A stretch of DNA of 54,338 nucleotides, from positions 1-54,338 of the forward strand of contig JAEZSP010000089.1 of NCBI GenBank assembly GCA_023421735.1. The letters run 5' to 3'. Under the pieces are notes generated by a model. It worked only from the letters and a program-made list of their open reading frames with translations. It was not told where the DNA came from and made no database searches. Every line of letters starts with the position of its first letter. The stretch's first letter is position 1. The stretch comes from Bacillota bacterium (lineage in GTDB: Bacteria > Bacillota_A > Clostridia > Christensenellales > Aristaeellaceae). Below, piece after piece: positions 32,810-40,895 of this stretch. A program made the position numbers and the translations under genes.

Positions 32810-33318
32810 GACCCCGCCTTCTGATCGGCCACGACCGCAACGTCATATGAAATCGTGAGATTTCGATAGGGTTCCAAATTTTCGCCCGCAGTCGTCGTCC
32901 ATGTGGCACTGACTGCCATGTGGATGACCTGTGCGTCCGTGTTGTCAACGGCTTTCGTCACCGTGCGCGTGGTGTCCGTGCCCGCCGCCTGAACCCCATC
33001 GAGCGAAACGGATAAGCCCGCGGGAAGCGCGCCCGAAGCACGCACCGTCAGGGTAACAGCCAGCGTGGTGGATGTTTCGATGCCCGATGTATCAATCTTG
33101 ATATCGCGCGTGTTTGTGTCCCCCGGCGCAAGCGTCATGTCGGAAAGGGTTTGGGTTTCGCTCGTGGAATCGTTGACCTTGAGGAGAAAACCCGCAGTCC
33201 GCAGGTTGGCGGATGTCGAGGTTGAATAATTGTAATATGCAAGCGTTCCGGAGGTCACGAGCACGATCGTCGCAATCACAAGTATGAATATGACATGAAT
33301 CCGACCGCGCTGATTCAT
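32806..33318 (-). CDS. TasA/CalY-like secreted protein 2
   Basis: This 170-residue exported protein has an N-terminal hydrophobic segment and cleavage zone (IHVIFILVIATIVLVTSGTL then AYYNYSTSTSANLRTAGFLL). This matches the SipW-dependent signal class, where T-L-A-Y marks the processing site. The mature part is beta-rich, with TLAPGDTNTRDIKIDTSG, resembling the TasA/camelysin fold of matrix fibre proteins. The sequence differs enough from the first TasA-like protein to be a distinct subunit, possibly an anchor or minor component. It overlaps the Pro-rich gene by 4 bp and is preceded by a hairpin. Confidence 0.78.
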   Translation of the reverse strand: MNQRGRIHVIFILVIATIVLVTSGTLAYYNYSTSTSANLRTAGFLLKVNDSTSETQTLSDMTLAPGDTNTRDIKIDTSGIETSTTLAVTLTVRASGALPAGLSVSLDGVQAAGTDTTRTVTKAVDNTDAQVIHMAVSATWTTTAGENLEPYRNLTISYDVAVVADQKAGS

Positions 33319-33353
33319 ACGTGCTCACCTGCCTTATTCTTTTCAAGATAGAA

Positions 33354-33387
33354 CCATAGGGCAAAGACGCGAGTCCTCGCCCTATGG
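33354..33387 (-). repeat. Hairpin between the two TasA-like genes
   Basis: CCATAGGGC and GCCCTATGG (33354-33362 and 33379-33387) form a perfect 9-bp stem with an inner GAC/GTC pairing. There is no long T-run, only TTCTAT on the minus strand. It could cause partial termination or protect the upstream mRNA, so that the first TasA-like subunit is made in excess. Confidence 0.55.
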
Positions 33388-33410
33388 AATGCTGGGTGGT
33401 TCATTTTTGG

Positions 33411-33956
33411 TTAATTCGCCGCCACGAGCTTTCCCTCATTGATCTGCTTACCGTTGATATCAACCTTAAGCGTGAAAGGTTGTCCCTGTGTGCTGGCGGT
33501 CGTGCTGTTATCCAACAGATCGCCATATGCCCAAGAAACGGTAATCACGTACGTGTCAGAGGAAGCGGCGCCGACTTGCATGATCGTGGTTGCGCCAGCC
33601 GACTTACCATCACCAACGGGATCAATCGTCGTCACATTGCCGCTGGTGGAATCCTTGCGGGCGACAGTCACGGATATTCCGTCCTGGCTGCCAACAAGCT
33701 TTGCAGCGAGCGTGGACACGAGGGATACCTCAGACCCATTGTTCAGCGTGATTTCATACTTCGCAGTATCGCCAGGAGCAATTTTGACATTGCTGCTGAA
33801 CGTTTTGGAGGGATTGGTCGCGGTGAACACAAAAGTCTTCGTCGTGAGGTTAGAGGTCATGGTGTCAACTTTGACATTGTAGTAGGCCATCGTGCCGGCG
33901 GTCAGAGACGTAACCAGAGCAAGAACCAGAGCAGCGGTGAGAAGGAACTTCTTCAT
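33411..33956 (-). CDS. TasA/CalY-like secreted matrix protein 1
   Basis: This is a 181-residue exported protein. The leader MKKFLLTAALVLALVTSLTA ends in GTMAYYNVKVDTMTSN, the SipW-type signal, with cleavage probably after Ala24. The mature chain is a beta-sandwich-like sequence with TFSSNVKIAPGDTAKYEITL and TYVITVSWAYGDLLD, comparable with TasA/camelysin fibre subunits of biofilms. A strong GGAGGG precedes the ATG. It is the first and probably most abundant product of an operon that starts at 34270-34298 and passes through tandem c-di-GMP riboswitches. Confidence 0.82.
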   Translation of the reverse strand: MKKFLLTAALVLALVTSLTAGTMAYYNVKVDTMTSNLTTKTFVFTATNPSKTFSSNVKIAPGDTAKYEITLNNGSEVSLVSTLAAKLVGSQDGISVTVARKDSTSGNVTTIDPVGDGKSAGATTIMQVGAASSDTYVITVSWAYGDLLDNSTTASTQGQPFTLKVDINGKQINEGKLVAAN

Positions 33957-34004
33957 GTTGAAAACCCTCCTATAAAATTGTGTAAGAAACTTTGCTCATG
34001 CGGA

Positions 34005-34062
34005 ATTCACAGGGGAACCGGCAACCTGCTTTCGCTCAGCCCCGGAGCGTTGTCCCATGAAA
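34005..34062 (-). promoter_or_regulatory. Possible degenerate third c-di-GMP-I aptamer
   Basis: After the second aptamer the minus strand reads GGGACAACGCTCCGGGGCTG and then GCGAAAGCAGGTTGCCGGTT. This recalls the 3' half of the GEMM-I motif (GCGAAAG-GTAGCC-GTTACC in aptamer 1) but lacks GCAAAC and the GACGCAAAGC core. It contains the stems CGCTC/GAGCG and CAGG/CCTG. It may instead be the expression platform. Confidence 0.3.
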
Positions 34063-34070
34063 ACCGATCA

Positions 34071-34154
34071 GATGATAGCTGGCTGTCATGCGCCGAAGCG
34101 TTTAGACCCTGTAGCTTTGTGTCGCCGCCTTTCGACGGTTATACCACGAGCATC
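34071..34154 (-). promoter_or_regulatory. c-di-GMP-I riboswitch, second of a tandem pair
   Basis: Minus-strand sequence: GGTATAACCGTCGAAAGGCG (GAAA tetraloop hairpin), then GCGACACAAAGCTACAGGGT, then AAACGCTTCGGCG (second hairpin) and GACAGCCAGCTATCATC. This reproduces the GEMM-I order of motifs with small changes (GTATAACC for GCAAACC, GACACAAAGC for GACGCAAAGC). The G of the AAAG region and the A that stacks with ligand seem kept. It would sense cyclic di-GMP and control the TasA-like operon together with the first aptamer. Confidence 0.75.
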
Positions 34155-34160
34155 TTTATA

Positions 34161-34246
34161 GATGGTAACTGGCTACCTTTCGCGATGCGTGAAGGCCCTG
34201 TAGCTTTGCGTCCCTACCTTTCGATAAGTTTGCTCTGAGCATCGTG
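34161..34246 (-). promoter_or_regulatory. c-di-GMP-I riboswitch, first of a tandem pair
   Basis: The minus strand reads GAGCAAACTTATCGAAAGGT, then AGGGACGCAAAGCTACAGGG, then CACGCATCGCGAAAGGTAGC and CAGTTACCATC. All hallmarks of the GEMM-I aptamer are present: GCAAAC, the GAAA tetraloop, GGGACGCAAAGC, and GGTAGCC-GTTACC closing the receptor stem. It lies about 17 nt after the predicted transcription start and controls the operon for TasA-like proteins. Tandem arrangement usually gives a sharper response. Confidence 0.92.
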
Positions 34247-34269
34247 AACAAGTTTCCTTCTCGTCTTCT

Positions 34270-34298
34270 ATTATGACATATATACACTTTATTGTCAA
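34270..34298 (-). promoter_or_regulatory. Promoter of the TasA-like operon
   Basis: On the minus strand the -35 is a perfect TTGACA (34298-34293) and the -10 is CATAAT (34275-34270), with a 17-bp spacer. The leader of about 310 nt carries the riboswitches. Confidence 0.75.
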
Positions 34299-34640
34299 TA
34301 TATGCCATTCATGTTATGCACGGCAATCCCATGCGCAGCAAGCGATTACCGTGTATTTAAACAACACGCTGGGCGCACAGATATTCGCAATGATTGGCAC
34401 GTTTTTGCGCCAGGAACCCGCATACTCTTTCGGCCAATGCAAAGATCAAAGAAGAAATTGGCCGATTTCACTGCGCGTATATCTACGTCGGCATTCGCCA
34501 TTTACGGTTACGTATATCAATTTTAAGCAAAAAACAGCACGCACATGTAACCACTTTGCGCGCGCCGCTTTTTTTGAAATTCGTATGACATTGTAAAGCC
34601 TTTTTCAATATGCACCCAAATCGCGGCGCATGGTCGGTTT
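34299..34640. other. Intergenic region without a recognised gene
   Basis: These 340 bases separate the TasA-like operon promoter from the 3' end of the flavoprotein operon. Short open frames on the plus strand (34273-34596) lack ribosome binding sites and family resemblance. I see no further structured RNA, strong terminator or repeat. Confidence 0.5.
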
Positions 34641-34880
34641 TCAGTCGCCAAAGTCCATGCTCCCGGCGTTGTCGTAAAACGAATCATCCTGCATGTACGC
34701 GGGCATGGTCGGCGCCGGCTCGGCGGTCTCCATCACATAATCGCCGTCGTCGATGACCGCGCCGCTTTTGACACCGCCGACCAAACCCGCGAACATATCG
34801 ACGAGCCGATACCCCAGGATACCGAGCAGGATAATGAGTCCAATGCCCAATGTCAGCTTCACCCAAAATACCGCTTTCAT
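34641..34880 (-). CDS. Small single-helix membrane protein
   Basis: This 79-residue protein has one transmembrane segment (about residues 6-32, WVKLTLGIGLIILLGILGYR) and an acidic, disordered tail (DDGDYVMETAEPAPTMPAYM) ending DNAGSMDFGD. It has no known domain. The ATGA overlap with the flavoprotein gene suggests co-translation. It could anchor the soluble flavoprotein at the membrane; that role is inferred. Confidence 0.65.
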   Translation of the reverse strand: MKAVFWVKLTLGIGLIILLGILGYRLVDMFAGLVGGVKSGAVIDDGDYVMETAEPAPTMPAYMQDDSFYDNAGSMDFGD

Positions 34881-36601
34881 CGAATCGCCTCTCTGTTTTT
34901 TGCCCAGACGCGCTCAAACCACTGATCGCCCGCCGGAACGCCTTCCACGGGCACGGCGCGCGTCGATTCCCCGTCGGTCTTGAATGAAAATTCCGCGTGC
35001 GGGCCGGCGGTCGGTGCACCGTCCTCCACCATGTGCCCCGCACCGCCGGAGAACCGCGCCTGCTCGAGCATGGCACAGAGACAGAACCACTGCGTCCACA
35101 AGACGTCCCGCAAGAGGACATCGCCCACAAGTGTCTTAAGCCGCGCCTCGACGTCTCTTTTGAGCGTACGCATGCCGGAAATCGTCCGCACCGCACCCGC
35201 GCATTCGTCCATGCGCCGCTGAAACCGCGCGCACTCCGCCGCATCCGCTTTTCCGGCCCCCACCCACGCGATTTCGCGCGCAAGCACCGCTTCGTCGAGC
35301 GGCGCGGGTGCATCCACGACGCCCGCGCGGATATGATTCGCCGCGCGCAAAGAGCCAACCTGCGTCTCATTGAGCGCCGAACCGCCGGGTCGATAGGCGC
35401 CAAACACGCCCGCGCACTCCCCCACCGCGTACAGACCGGATACGTTTGTCTGCCAATTCTCGTCTACGTCCAGACCGCCGTTTGCGTGCTGGGCGCAGAG
35501 CGCAATTTCGAGCGGTTCCCGCGCAAGGTCGACGCCATGGGACGCATAGAACGCGATCGCGGCGGGATTGATCCGAACAAGCCGCGCATACGCACCCCGC
35601 ACCAGCGCGCCGCAGTTATCGAGATAGCATCGCGCCTCCGCCGGGAGATCGTCCAGGTTCGCAATCGGATCGCGCGCAAAATCCAAAAACGCGCGTCCGC
35701 CCGCGTCGGAAACCGCCTTCACGGCGCGATCGACCATGGAGGACCCTGCCGCACGCCGCGCGTCGAATGGCCATTGATAGCCCTTTTGGAAGATGTGCAG
35801 CAGCCGATCCGCCATGTCCGGGGCAATGGGCGCACCCGATTCGTCCACGTATTCCGGGATCGCCTGCTGATAGCTGCCCGACACATTCCAGCGCACGCCC
35901 ACCGATGCGAGCCCGTATTGCCAAAAGCACAGGTTATTCGCCCGTGCGCCCGCGCGCAGCGCCGCGCCCGTCGCACCGATCTGGTTTTCGGGGTACACGC
36001 GCCGCCCGTAGACATACGCCGGCCCGCCGGTCGCAAGGATCAGCCGCGCGCAGGCAACCGCCAGGAACCCGTCCGCCGTTTGAAACAGCGCACCGCGCAC
36101 GCCGCGCGCATCCGTCAGGATTGAGACGAGCGAAGCCCCCGTTTCGATCCGCGCGCCGCGCGCTCGTACCGATTTCAGCAAGCTTTCGGCCATCATTCTG
36201 CTCGTCAGCGGCCCGGCAGAGGTGGCGCGCGCGGTGGTGTCGTGATCGGTCTGATACCCCACATATTCGCCCCACTCGTTCTGCGGAAACGGAACGCCCA
36301 AAAGCGCCAACTTCAAAAACGAGCGCGCGGAATTTGCGGCAAGCGCACGGGCATGACACCCGCGCATATTTCCGCCGGTAAAAAACGTTTCCGCCATGCG
36401 CTCCACGCTATCCGGCGTTCCCCCGGCAAGCGATAGTTTATAATAGGTCTGCTTGTCGCTTCCGCTGTTGACGCTTGCGCCGCCCTTGATATCGTCCGCA
36501 AACAACACCGCGTCCGCGCCCTGTTTCAAAAGCTCGTCCATGGCGTTCAATCCCGCCGCACCCGCGCCAACGACCGCAATTTTGCACGCGATCGTTCTCA
36601 T
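34877..36601 (-). CDS. Fumarate reductase/L-aspartate oxidase-like flavoprotein
   Basis: This 574-residue FAD-dependent oxidoreductase of the succinate dehydrogenase/fumarate reductase flavoprotein family has the dinucleotide motif [20 protein letters not shown] at the N terminus. It also has [18 protein letters not shown], and [14 protein letters not shown] before the substrate domain. [20 protein letters not shown] carries the His of the active site, followed by [20 protein letters not shown]. There is no Tat or lipoprotein signal. It could reduce an unsaturated acid or enone, or feed electrons to OYE-type partners; the true substrate is unknown. Confidence 0.8.
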   Translation of the reverse strand: MRTIACKIAVVGAGAAGLNAMDELLKQGADAVLFADDIKGGASVNSGSDKQTYYKLSLAGGTPDSVERMAETFFTGGNMRGCHARALAANSARSFLKLALLGVPFPQNEWGEYVGYQTDHDTTARATSAGPLTSRMMAESLLKSVRARGARIETGASLVSILTDARGVRGALFQTADGFLAVACARLILATGGPAYVYGRRVYPENQIGATGAALRAGARANNLCFWQYGLASVGVRWNVSGSYQQAIPEYVDESGAPIAPDMADRLLHIFQKGYQWPFDARRAAGSSMVDRAVKAVSDAGGRAFLDFARDPIANLDDLPAEARCYLDNCGALVRGAYARLVRINPAAIAFYASHGVDLAREPLEIALCAQHANGGLDVDENWQTNVSGLYAVGECAGVFGAYRPGGSALNETQVGSLRAANHIRAGVVDAPAPLDEAVLAREIAWVGAGKADAAECARFQRRMDECAGAVRTISGMRTLKRDVEARLKTLVGDVLLRDVLWTQWFCLCAMLEQARFSGGAGHMVEDGAPTAGPHAEFSFKTDGESTRAVPVEGVPAGDQWFERVWAKNREAIR

Positions 36602-37296
36602 AGCCGTCTGATGTGGAATCCGCCGTCCACATTGATGACCTCGCCGGTCGAAAACTTCAGCCTGCCTTCTGCGAGCACCGCAACCGCCTCGGCGACGTCT
36701 TCCGGCGTACCCCAGCGTGCGATAGGCGTGAGACCGCCCTCGATGAGCGCGTCGTATTTTTCGGAAACGCCCGCCGTCATATCCGTCTTGATGACGCCGG
36801 GGCGCACCTCATAGACGGGAATGCCGTATTGCGCCAAACGCGCGGCATAGAGCTGCGTCATCATCGCGACGCCCGCTTTCGAGAGGCAGTATTCCCCACG
36901 GTTGACCGACACGGCATAGGCCGAGACCGATGAAATGTTGATGATGGTGCCGCCTCGCCCGATCATGGATTTTGCAACGGCCTGCGTGAGGAAAAACGGG
37001 CCGTAGAGGTTCGTCCGCATCACCTCGTCCATCGATTCTTCCGACATCTCGAGAAGATCGGCGCGCACGCGCGGGGCGATCCCCGCATTATTGACGAGCA
37101 GGTCGATTTGTCCCGCTTCTGCGACGAGCCGCGCCCGATCCGCAGGATTCGCGTTGTCCGCTACGATGATCCGGATGCCTTCCATTGCGCGCGGCGTGCG
37201 GCAGGAGACGGCGACCGCCCAGCCTTCGTCGCGCAGCTTTTCGGCAATCGCGCGACCGATGCCCCGCGTGCCGCCCGTCACCAGCGCCCGCTTCAT
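36598..37296 (-). CDS. Short-chain dehydrogenase/reductase (FabG-like)
   Basis: This 232-residue classical SDR has the cofactor motif [17 protein letters not shown], the NNAG motif in [12 protein letters not shown], the catalytic Ser in [10 protein letters not shown] and Tyr-x3-Lys in [10 protein letters not shown]. The C-terminal [15 protein letters not shown] is typical of 3-oxoacyl reductases. The start at 37296 is set by the ATGA overlap with the OYE-type gene; longer in-frame starts reach into that gene. It probably reduces or oxidises a hydroxyl group in the same pathway as its OYE and flavoprotein neighbours. Confidence 0.85.
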   Translation of the reverse strand: MKRALVTGGTRGIGRAIAEKLRDEGWAVAVSCRTPRAMEGIRIIVADNANPADRARLVAEAGQIDLLVNNAGIAPRVRADLLEMSEESMDEVMRTNLYGPFFLTQAVAKSMIGRGGTIINISSVSAYAVSVNRGEYCLSKAGVAMMTQLYAARLAQYGIPVYEVRPGVIKTDMTAGVSEKYDALIEGGLTPIARWGTPEDVAEAVAVLAEGRLKFSTGEVINVDGGFHIRRL

Positions 37297-38507
37297 ACCA
37301 GCACCTTCTTGAGTTCCTCTTTGTAGGCCGCGTCGCGCACGGGACAGCCGACATATCCGCCGCCGCGCATAATCTTCGTGCACAAAGAACAGGTCACGCA
37401 GCATTTTTTCTTGTCCATTGCGCCGGTTTCGATGATGTCGTTTGCAAAGTCCGGATACGCGAACGCCATGCGTCCAAATCCGGCGACGCGCGCGCCGCCC
37501 GTCTTGACGAGCGCGGCCGCAATCCCGGGCGCATCCGCGCCCAGATAACTGAATCCCGTCGCCACGCATACCGCATTCGGAACGGCCTCCTGCGCCGCGC
37601 GGCAGCCGTCGAGCAGCCGTTTCACGCCCGCAATCGGTGGTTCGTCCGCAACATAGCCGCCCTTTTTGTAGGGGCGGTTCACGTGCGGATTGAGGTACGG
37701 CGTGCCCATCGTGATGTTTAAAAGCGACACGCCCATCGCATCCAAATCGCATACAAGCCGCAGCGGCTCGGTCAAATCGACCGAAAGCCCCTCCCCCACG
37801 CCCCAACTACCCGCCGCACCGTCGTACAGGTTGAGACGCGCCGCCAGGATGCCGCCCCCGAGCTCGGACTGCGCCGCCAGGACGGATTCCCGAAGCAGCC
37901 GCGTGCGGTTTTCATATGGTCCGCCGTAGGGCCCTTTGCGATCCGTCGCACCCAGCAGCTCGCTATAGAGGTAGAGATGGCACGCTTTTACGTCCACGCC
38001 GTCAAAACCCGCCTGCCGCGCGAGCCGGGTGGACTGCGCGAACGCCTCTGGCATGGCCTTCAAATAGGCATCCGTCGCAACCGGATCGTCGTCCATCAGT
38101 TTTTGCAGTTGGTCAAGCGCCGCATTCTTCGATGCGCGGATCGGCGCGCGCCTGTCCACAGGACGCGAAAAGCGCCCTGAATGCGTGAGCTGTGCGATGA
38201 TCACCGCGCCTTGCGCATGCGCGATGTCGGTCATCCGCTTGAAGGCGTCGACGTTTTCCGGCGTCAGCATGAGCTGGCGCGGGTTCGCGCGCGCTTCCGG
38301 AACAACGGAGATTGCCTCCGCCCACAAAAGCCCGGCGCCGCCCTTGGCAAACCTTTCATAACGCCGATACGTGAGATCCCCCGGCGCGCCGCCCGCCGTC
38401 CCGTCGCAACCCTCCATGGGCTGCACGGCAAGTGCGTTTTTTAAAACGAAATTTCTTCCTCGGACGGGTTTTGCAAGAATTGATACGTCCGGGTCTGATC
38501 GAATCAT
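37293..38507 (-). CDS. Old Yellow Enzyme-family reductase with Fe-S cysteines
   Basis: This 404-residue NADH:flavin oxidoreductase has a TIM barrel with FMN ([20 protein letters not shown] at the start, [37 protein letters not shown]). A C-terminal cysteine group [18 protein letters not shown] ends in YVGC and is likely to hold a 4Fe-4S cluster, as in 2,4-dienoyl-CoA reductase and the bile-acid enzymes BaiCD/BaiH. It lacks the extra FAD/NAD domain of those longer enzymes. The ATG at 38507 has AAGGAGG eight bases upstream. It is the first gene of the four-gene operon and probably reduces an alpha,beta-unsaturated compound. Confidence 0.85.
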   Translation of the reverse strand: MIRSDPDVSILAKPVRGRNFVLKNALAVQPMEGCDGTAGGAPGDLTYRRYERFAKGGAGLLWAEAISVVPEARANPRQLMLTPENVDAFKRMTDIAHAQGAVIIAQLTHSGRFSRPVDRRAPIRASKNAALDQLQKLMDDDPVATDAYLKAMPEAFAQSTRLARQAGFDGVDVKACHLYLYSELLGATDRKGPYGGPYENRTRLLRESVLAAQSELGGGILAARLNLYDGAAGSWGVGEGLSVDLTEPLRLVCDLDAMGVSLLNITMGTPYLNPHVNRPYKKGGYVADEPPIAGVKRLLDGCRAAQEAVPNAVCVATGFSYLGADAPGIAAALVKTGGARVAGFGRMAFAYPDFANDIIETGAMDKKKCCVTCSLCTKIMRGGGYVGCPVRDAAYKEELKKVLV

Positions 38508-38849
38508 GTCCGCATCCTCCTTCTCATTTGCGCCGCAGCAAGCATTTGTTCGACCTGGATCCGCGCGTCCGATGTGCTTTCGACGCAGCGGAGGGGGTTT
38601 TTTCAGCCCGCCCATGTCGTGATACCGCGATTTCGATTCCTGCGTCCCACACCATTCTAGCTGCACCCGGGATGGCCAGACGCTTCCCACAGCCCACTCT
38701 GCCAATATCCGGCGCGTTCAACGGAGCGACCGCCTGTCGCGCGATAAACGGAAAGGGTGATTGGCTGTGAAGACGGACGGGGACACATGCCTTCTCCCCA
38801 CGATGAAAAGAGGGACGGAGCCGCGCTCCGCCCCCCCGACGTTCCTGTT
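38508..38849. other. Intergenic region upstream of the OYE operon
   Basis: These 340 bases hold no supported gene. A short inverted repeat (GGAGC-CGC-GCTCC at about 38817-38829), followed on the minus strand by GTCCCTCTTTTC, may end the sugar isomerase-like transcript poorly. No clear promoter for the OYE gene could be picked out. Confidence 0.4.
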
Positions 38850-39593
38850 CTAAAAGCCCATCTTCCGAAGCCCGTCGAGCGCCAACTTAGCGCCCTCAAA
38901 CTGCTCGTACTTTTCATCTTCGTACTCAACGATGAACCACTCTGTGACGCCCTGCGCATCCAGGACCGCGCGCGTCTTTTCCCACGGGATGTCGTCCTCG
39001 CCGACCATGGTCGCAAAGCCGTCCTTCTTGGAGTAGGGCTTGAAGTGCACCGTCGCGCCGCGCTTGGGATACTTTTCCAGAAGTGCCACCGTGTCCGCGC
39101 CACCCGCCATCGCATTACCGTTGTCGAGCTGCAGGAAAATTTTCCCTTCGGTCGCGGGTGCGAAGATGTCCCACGGAATCTCGCCGTTAAGCGGCTTAAA
39201 TTCCGCCGAATGATTGTGATAACCCAAAAGGAACCCTTCCTTTTTGAGGAATTCTGCCGCATCGCAGAATTTTTTCGCCGTCTCGCGCCAGGCATCCGCG
39301 CTGGCGGTCATCTCGGCGGGCAGTCCGGGCACCACGAGCTTGTTATTTCCGAGCGCGCGGTTATACTGAACAGTCTTTTCATTGATGTCCGCAAAGCCGA
39401 TGTGCCAGCCGACGAGGGGCAGATTCAACTTTTCGAGTTCGGATTTAAGCGCGTCCACCGGATAGCTCATGGGACCGAAGAACTCAACGCCCTCGTAACC
39501 CATGCCCTGAACGGTCTGAAGACACTTCTTCCAGTCATTCTTGAGTTCTGTGCGCACGGAGTAGAGGCCGAGCGCAAGCGGTGTCTTTTTCAT
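38850..39593 (-). CDS. Sugar phosphate isomerase/epimerase-like TIM-barrel protein
   Basis: This 247-residue protein belongs to the xylose-isomerase-like/AP endonuclease 2 superfamily. It starts MKKTPLALGLYSVRTELKND; metal-site segments are GYEGVEFFGPMSYP, LGYHNHSAEFKPLNG (His pair), IFLQLDNGNAMAGG, VHFKPYSKKDGFAT and WFIVEYEDEKYEQF. These proteins isomerise or epimerise sugars or inositol derivatives; the substrate is unknown. I chose the ATG at 39593 because GGAGGC lies just upstream; the ATG at 39611 would place the ribosome binding site inside the gene. It follows a P-loop gene by 18 bp. Confidence 0.8.
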   Translation of the reverse strand: MKKTPLALGLYSVRTELKNDWKKCLQTVQGMGYEGVEFFGPMSYPVDALKSELEKLNLPLVGWHIGFADINEKTVQYNRALGNNKLVVPGLPAEMTASADAWRETAKKFCDAAEFLKKEGFLLGYHNHSAEFKPLNGEIPWDIFAPATEGKIFLQLDNGNAMAGGADTVALLEKYPKRGATVHFKPYSKKDGFATMVGEDDIPWEKTRAVLDAQGVTEWFIVEYEDEKYEQFEGAKLALDGLRKMGF

Positions 39594-39611
39594 AAATGCT
39601 GCCTCCGGCAA

Positions 39612-40037
39612 TTATGCCATGTACTGCTTGATGAATTCTGGTACCGAATCGGCCGCCGAGGCAATCGACAGAATGAACTTGCAATTGCGCTCACCGGAGA
39701 GCTTTTCAAGTGCTTCAAAGAACGTGCGCAACTCCTCCAGGGGCGTATCAACGAGCTTTTTGAATGCGTCCACCGAGATCATCGTGATGTCGAAATCAGC
39801 TGCGAGCATGCCGCTGATGAACGCCAGGAACGCGTCTGCGGTGCATTTGCGTGCGGCCGGATAGCTGTCTGCATCCACAAACCGGATCTCGTGACGAAGA
39901 TCGTACATATAGCGCTTATCGTCGTCGATAAAAATAATAGTGCCGTTTCCATGCTCCGCGTCCACCGCTGCGTTCGTCATGTCAATCAGGCGCTTTGTCT
40001 TTCCGCTTCCCTTTTCACCGAGGATAACCTGAATCAT
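39612..40037 (-). CDS. Small P-loop ATP-binding protein
   Basis: This 141-residue cytosolic protein starts MIQVILGEKGSGKTKRLIDM, a clear Walker A motif. A second acidic motif is GTIIFIDDDKRYMYDLRHEI, and DFDITMISVDAFKKLVDTP may act as Walker B. It is a conserved type of small hypothetical P-loop protein in Clostridia with no assigned role. The ATG at 40037 has AAGGAGG upstream. It is transcribed with the sugar isomerase-like gene. Confidence 0.75.
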   Translation of the reverse strand: MIQVILGEKGSGKTKRLIDMTNAAVDAEHGNGTIIFIDDDKRYMYDLRHEIRFVDADSYPAARKCTADAFLAFISGMLAADFDITMISVDAFKKLVDTPLEELRTFFEALEKLSGERNCKFILSIASAADSVPEFIKQYMA

Positions 40038-40176
40038 GAGAATCGTCCTCCTTTTTCTTGGCATCCTTTACAATGATTATACAACATTTTGTCCTTTCTG
40101 GCTAGTCCCCATTGGCAGGAAATCCAAACACCAATCAAGAATATCTCATGAACAATATAAACCGGAGTTGATGATC

Positions 40177-40725
40177 ATGAACAGGGATCAAAATTTAATC
40201 GAATCTCTCTCGGGGCGCAAACGGGTTTTTGACGGGCTCATCATCCACGTGGATCACATGACCGCGCGATTGCCAAACGGAAAAACCGCGGCGCGCGAGG
40301 TGGCCGTTCACGTCGGCGCATCCGCAATCGTGCCCATTGACGACGCGGGAAACGTTTACCTCGTCCGGCAATTCCGCGCGCCGCTTGAAAAGGTCACCCT
40401 CGAAATTCCAGCCGGCAAGCTCGACTCGCCCGATGAGGACAGACTGGAGGCCGCTCAGCGCGAACTGCGCGAGGAGACGGGCTTTACAGCCGCAAACTGG
40501 ACGAAGCTCACCGACCTTGCGACCACGCCCGGCTTCTGCACCGAGATCATTTCGATCTTCCGCGCGACAAATCTGTCGGCGGGCGAGACGGACTTTGACG
40601 ACGATGAATTTTTAGGTCTTATCAAAATGCCGCTTTCACAGGCCGTTGATATGATCATGAACGGTGAAATCTGTGATTCCAAAACGATCGCTGGAATTCT
40701 CATGGCTTCGCGCATTCCATGCTGA
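40177..40725 (+). CDS. NUDIX hydrolase, ADP-ribose pyrophosphatase-like
   Basis: This 182-residue NUDIX enzyme has the box in AGKLDSPDEDRLEAAQRELR followed by EETGF, preceded by NVYLVRQFRAPLEKVTLEIP and followed by TPGFCTEIISIF. This pattern is characteristic of ADP-ribose pyrophosphatases, which split ADP-ribose to AMP and ribose 5-phosphate. The second of two close ATGs (40177) is nine bases after GGAG; the first (40171) is too close. A 9-bp inverted repeat overlaps its stop codon. Confidence 0.88.
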   Translation: MNRDQNLIESLSGRKRVFDGLIIHVDHMTARLPNGKTAAREVAVHVGASAIVPIDDAGNVYLVRQFRAPLEKVTLEIPAGKLDSPDEDRLEAAQRELREETGFTAANWTKLTDLATTPGFCTEIISIFRATNLSAGETDFDDDEFLGLIKMPLSQAVDMIMNGEICDSKTIAGILMASRIPC

Positions 40726-40739
40726 TTCAAGCATGGAAT
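40714..40739 (+). repeat. Inverted repeat overlapping the NUDIX gene stop
   Basis: ATTCCATGC (40714-40722) and GCATGGAAT (40731-40739) form a perfect 9-bp stem around the stop codon. No T-run follows, so it is at best a weak terminator. Confidence 0.45.
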
Positions 40740-40895
40740 CGATGCCAATTATGCTATAAATATTAATTTTATGTTTATAAATGAGCAATATTGATCTATG
40801 ATTGTGAGATTATTGAATTGACAGGACGCATCCGTTATGTTACCGTTACTCCCAGAAGATGATCCCGAACGGATCATGAATGGGAGGAAAGATTC

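Noticed and set aside
36598..37806. 402-codon reading of the SDR gene
   Set aside because: The first 170 codons lie inside the OYE-family gene in another frame; the SDR begins at the ATGA overlap (37296) with its cofactor motif at the N terminus.
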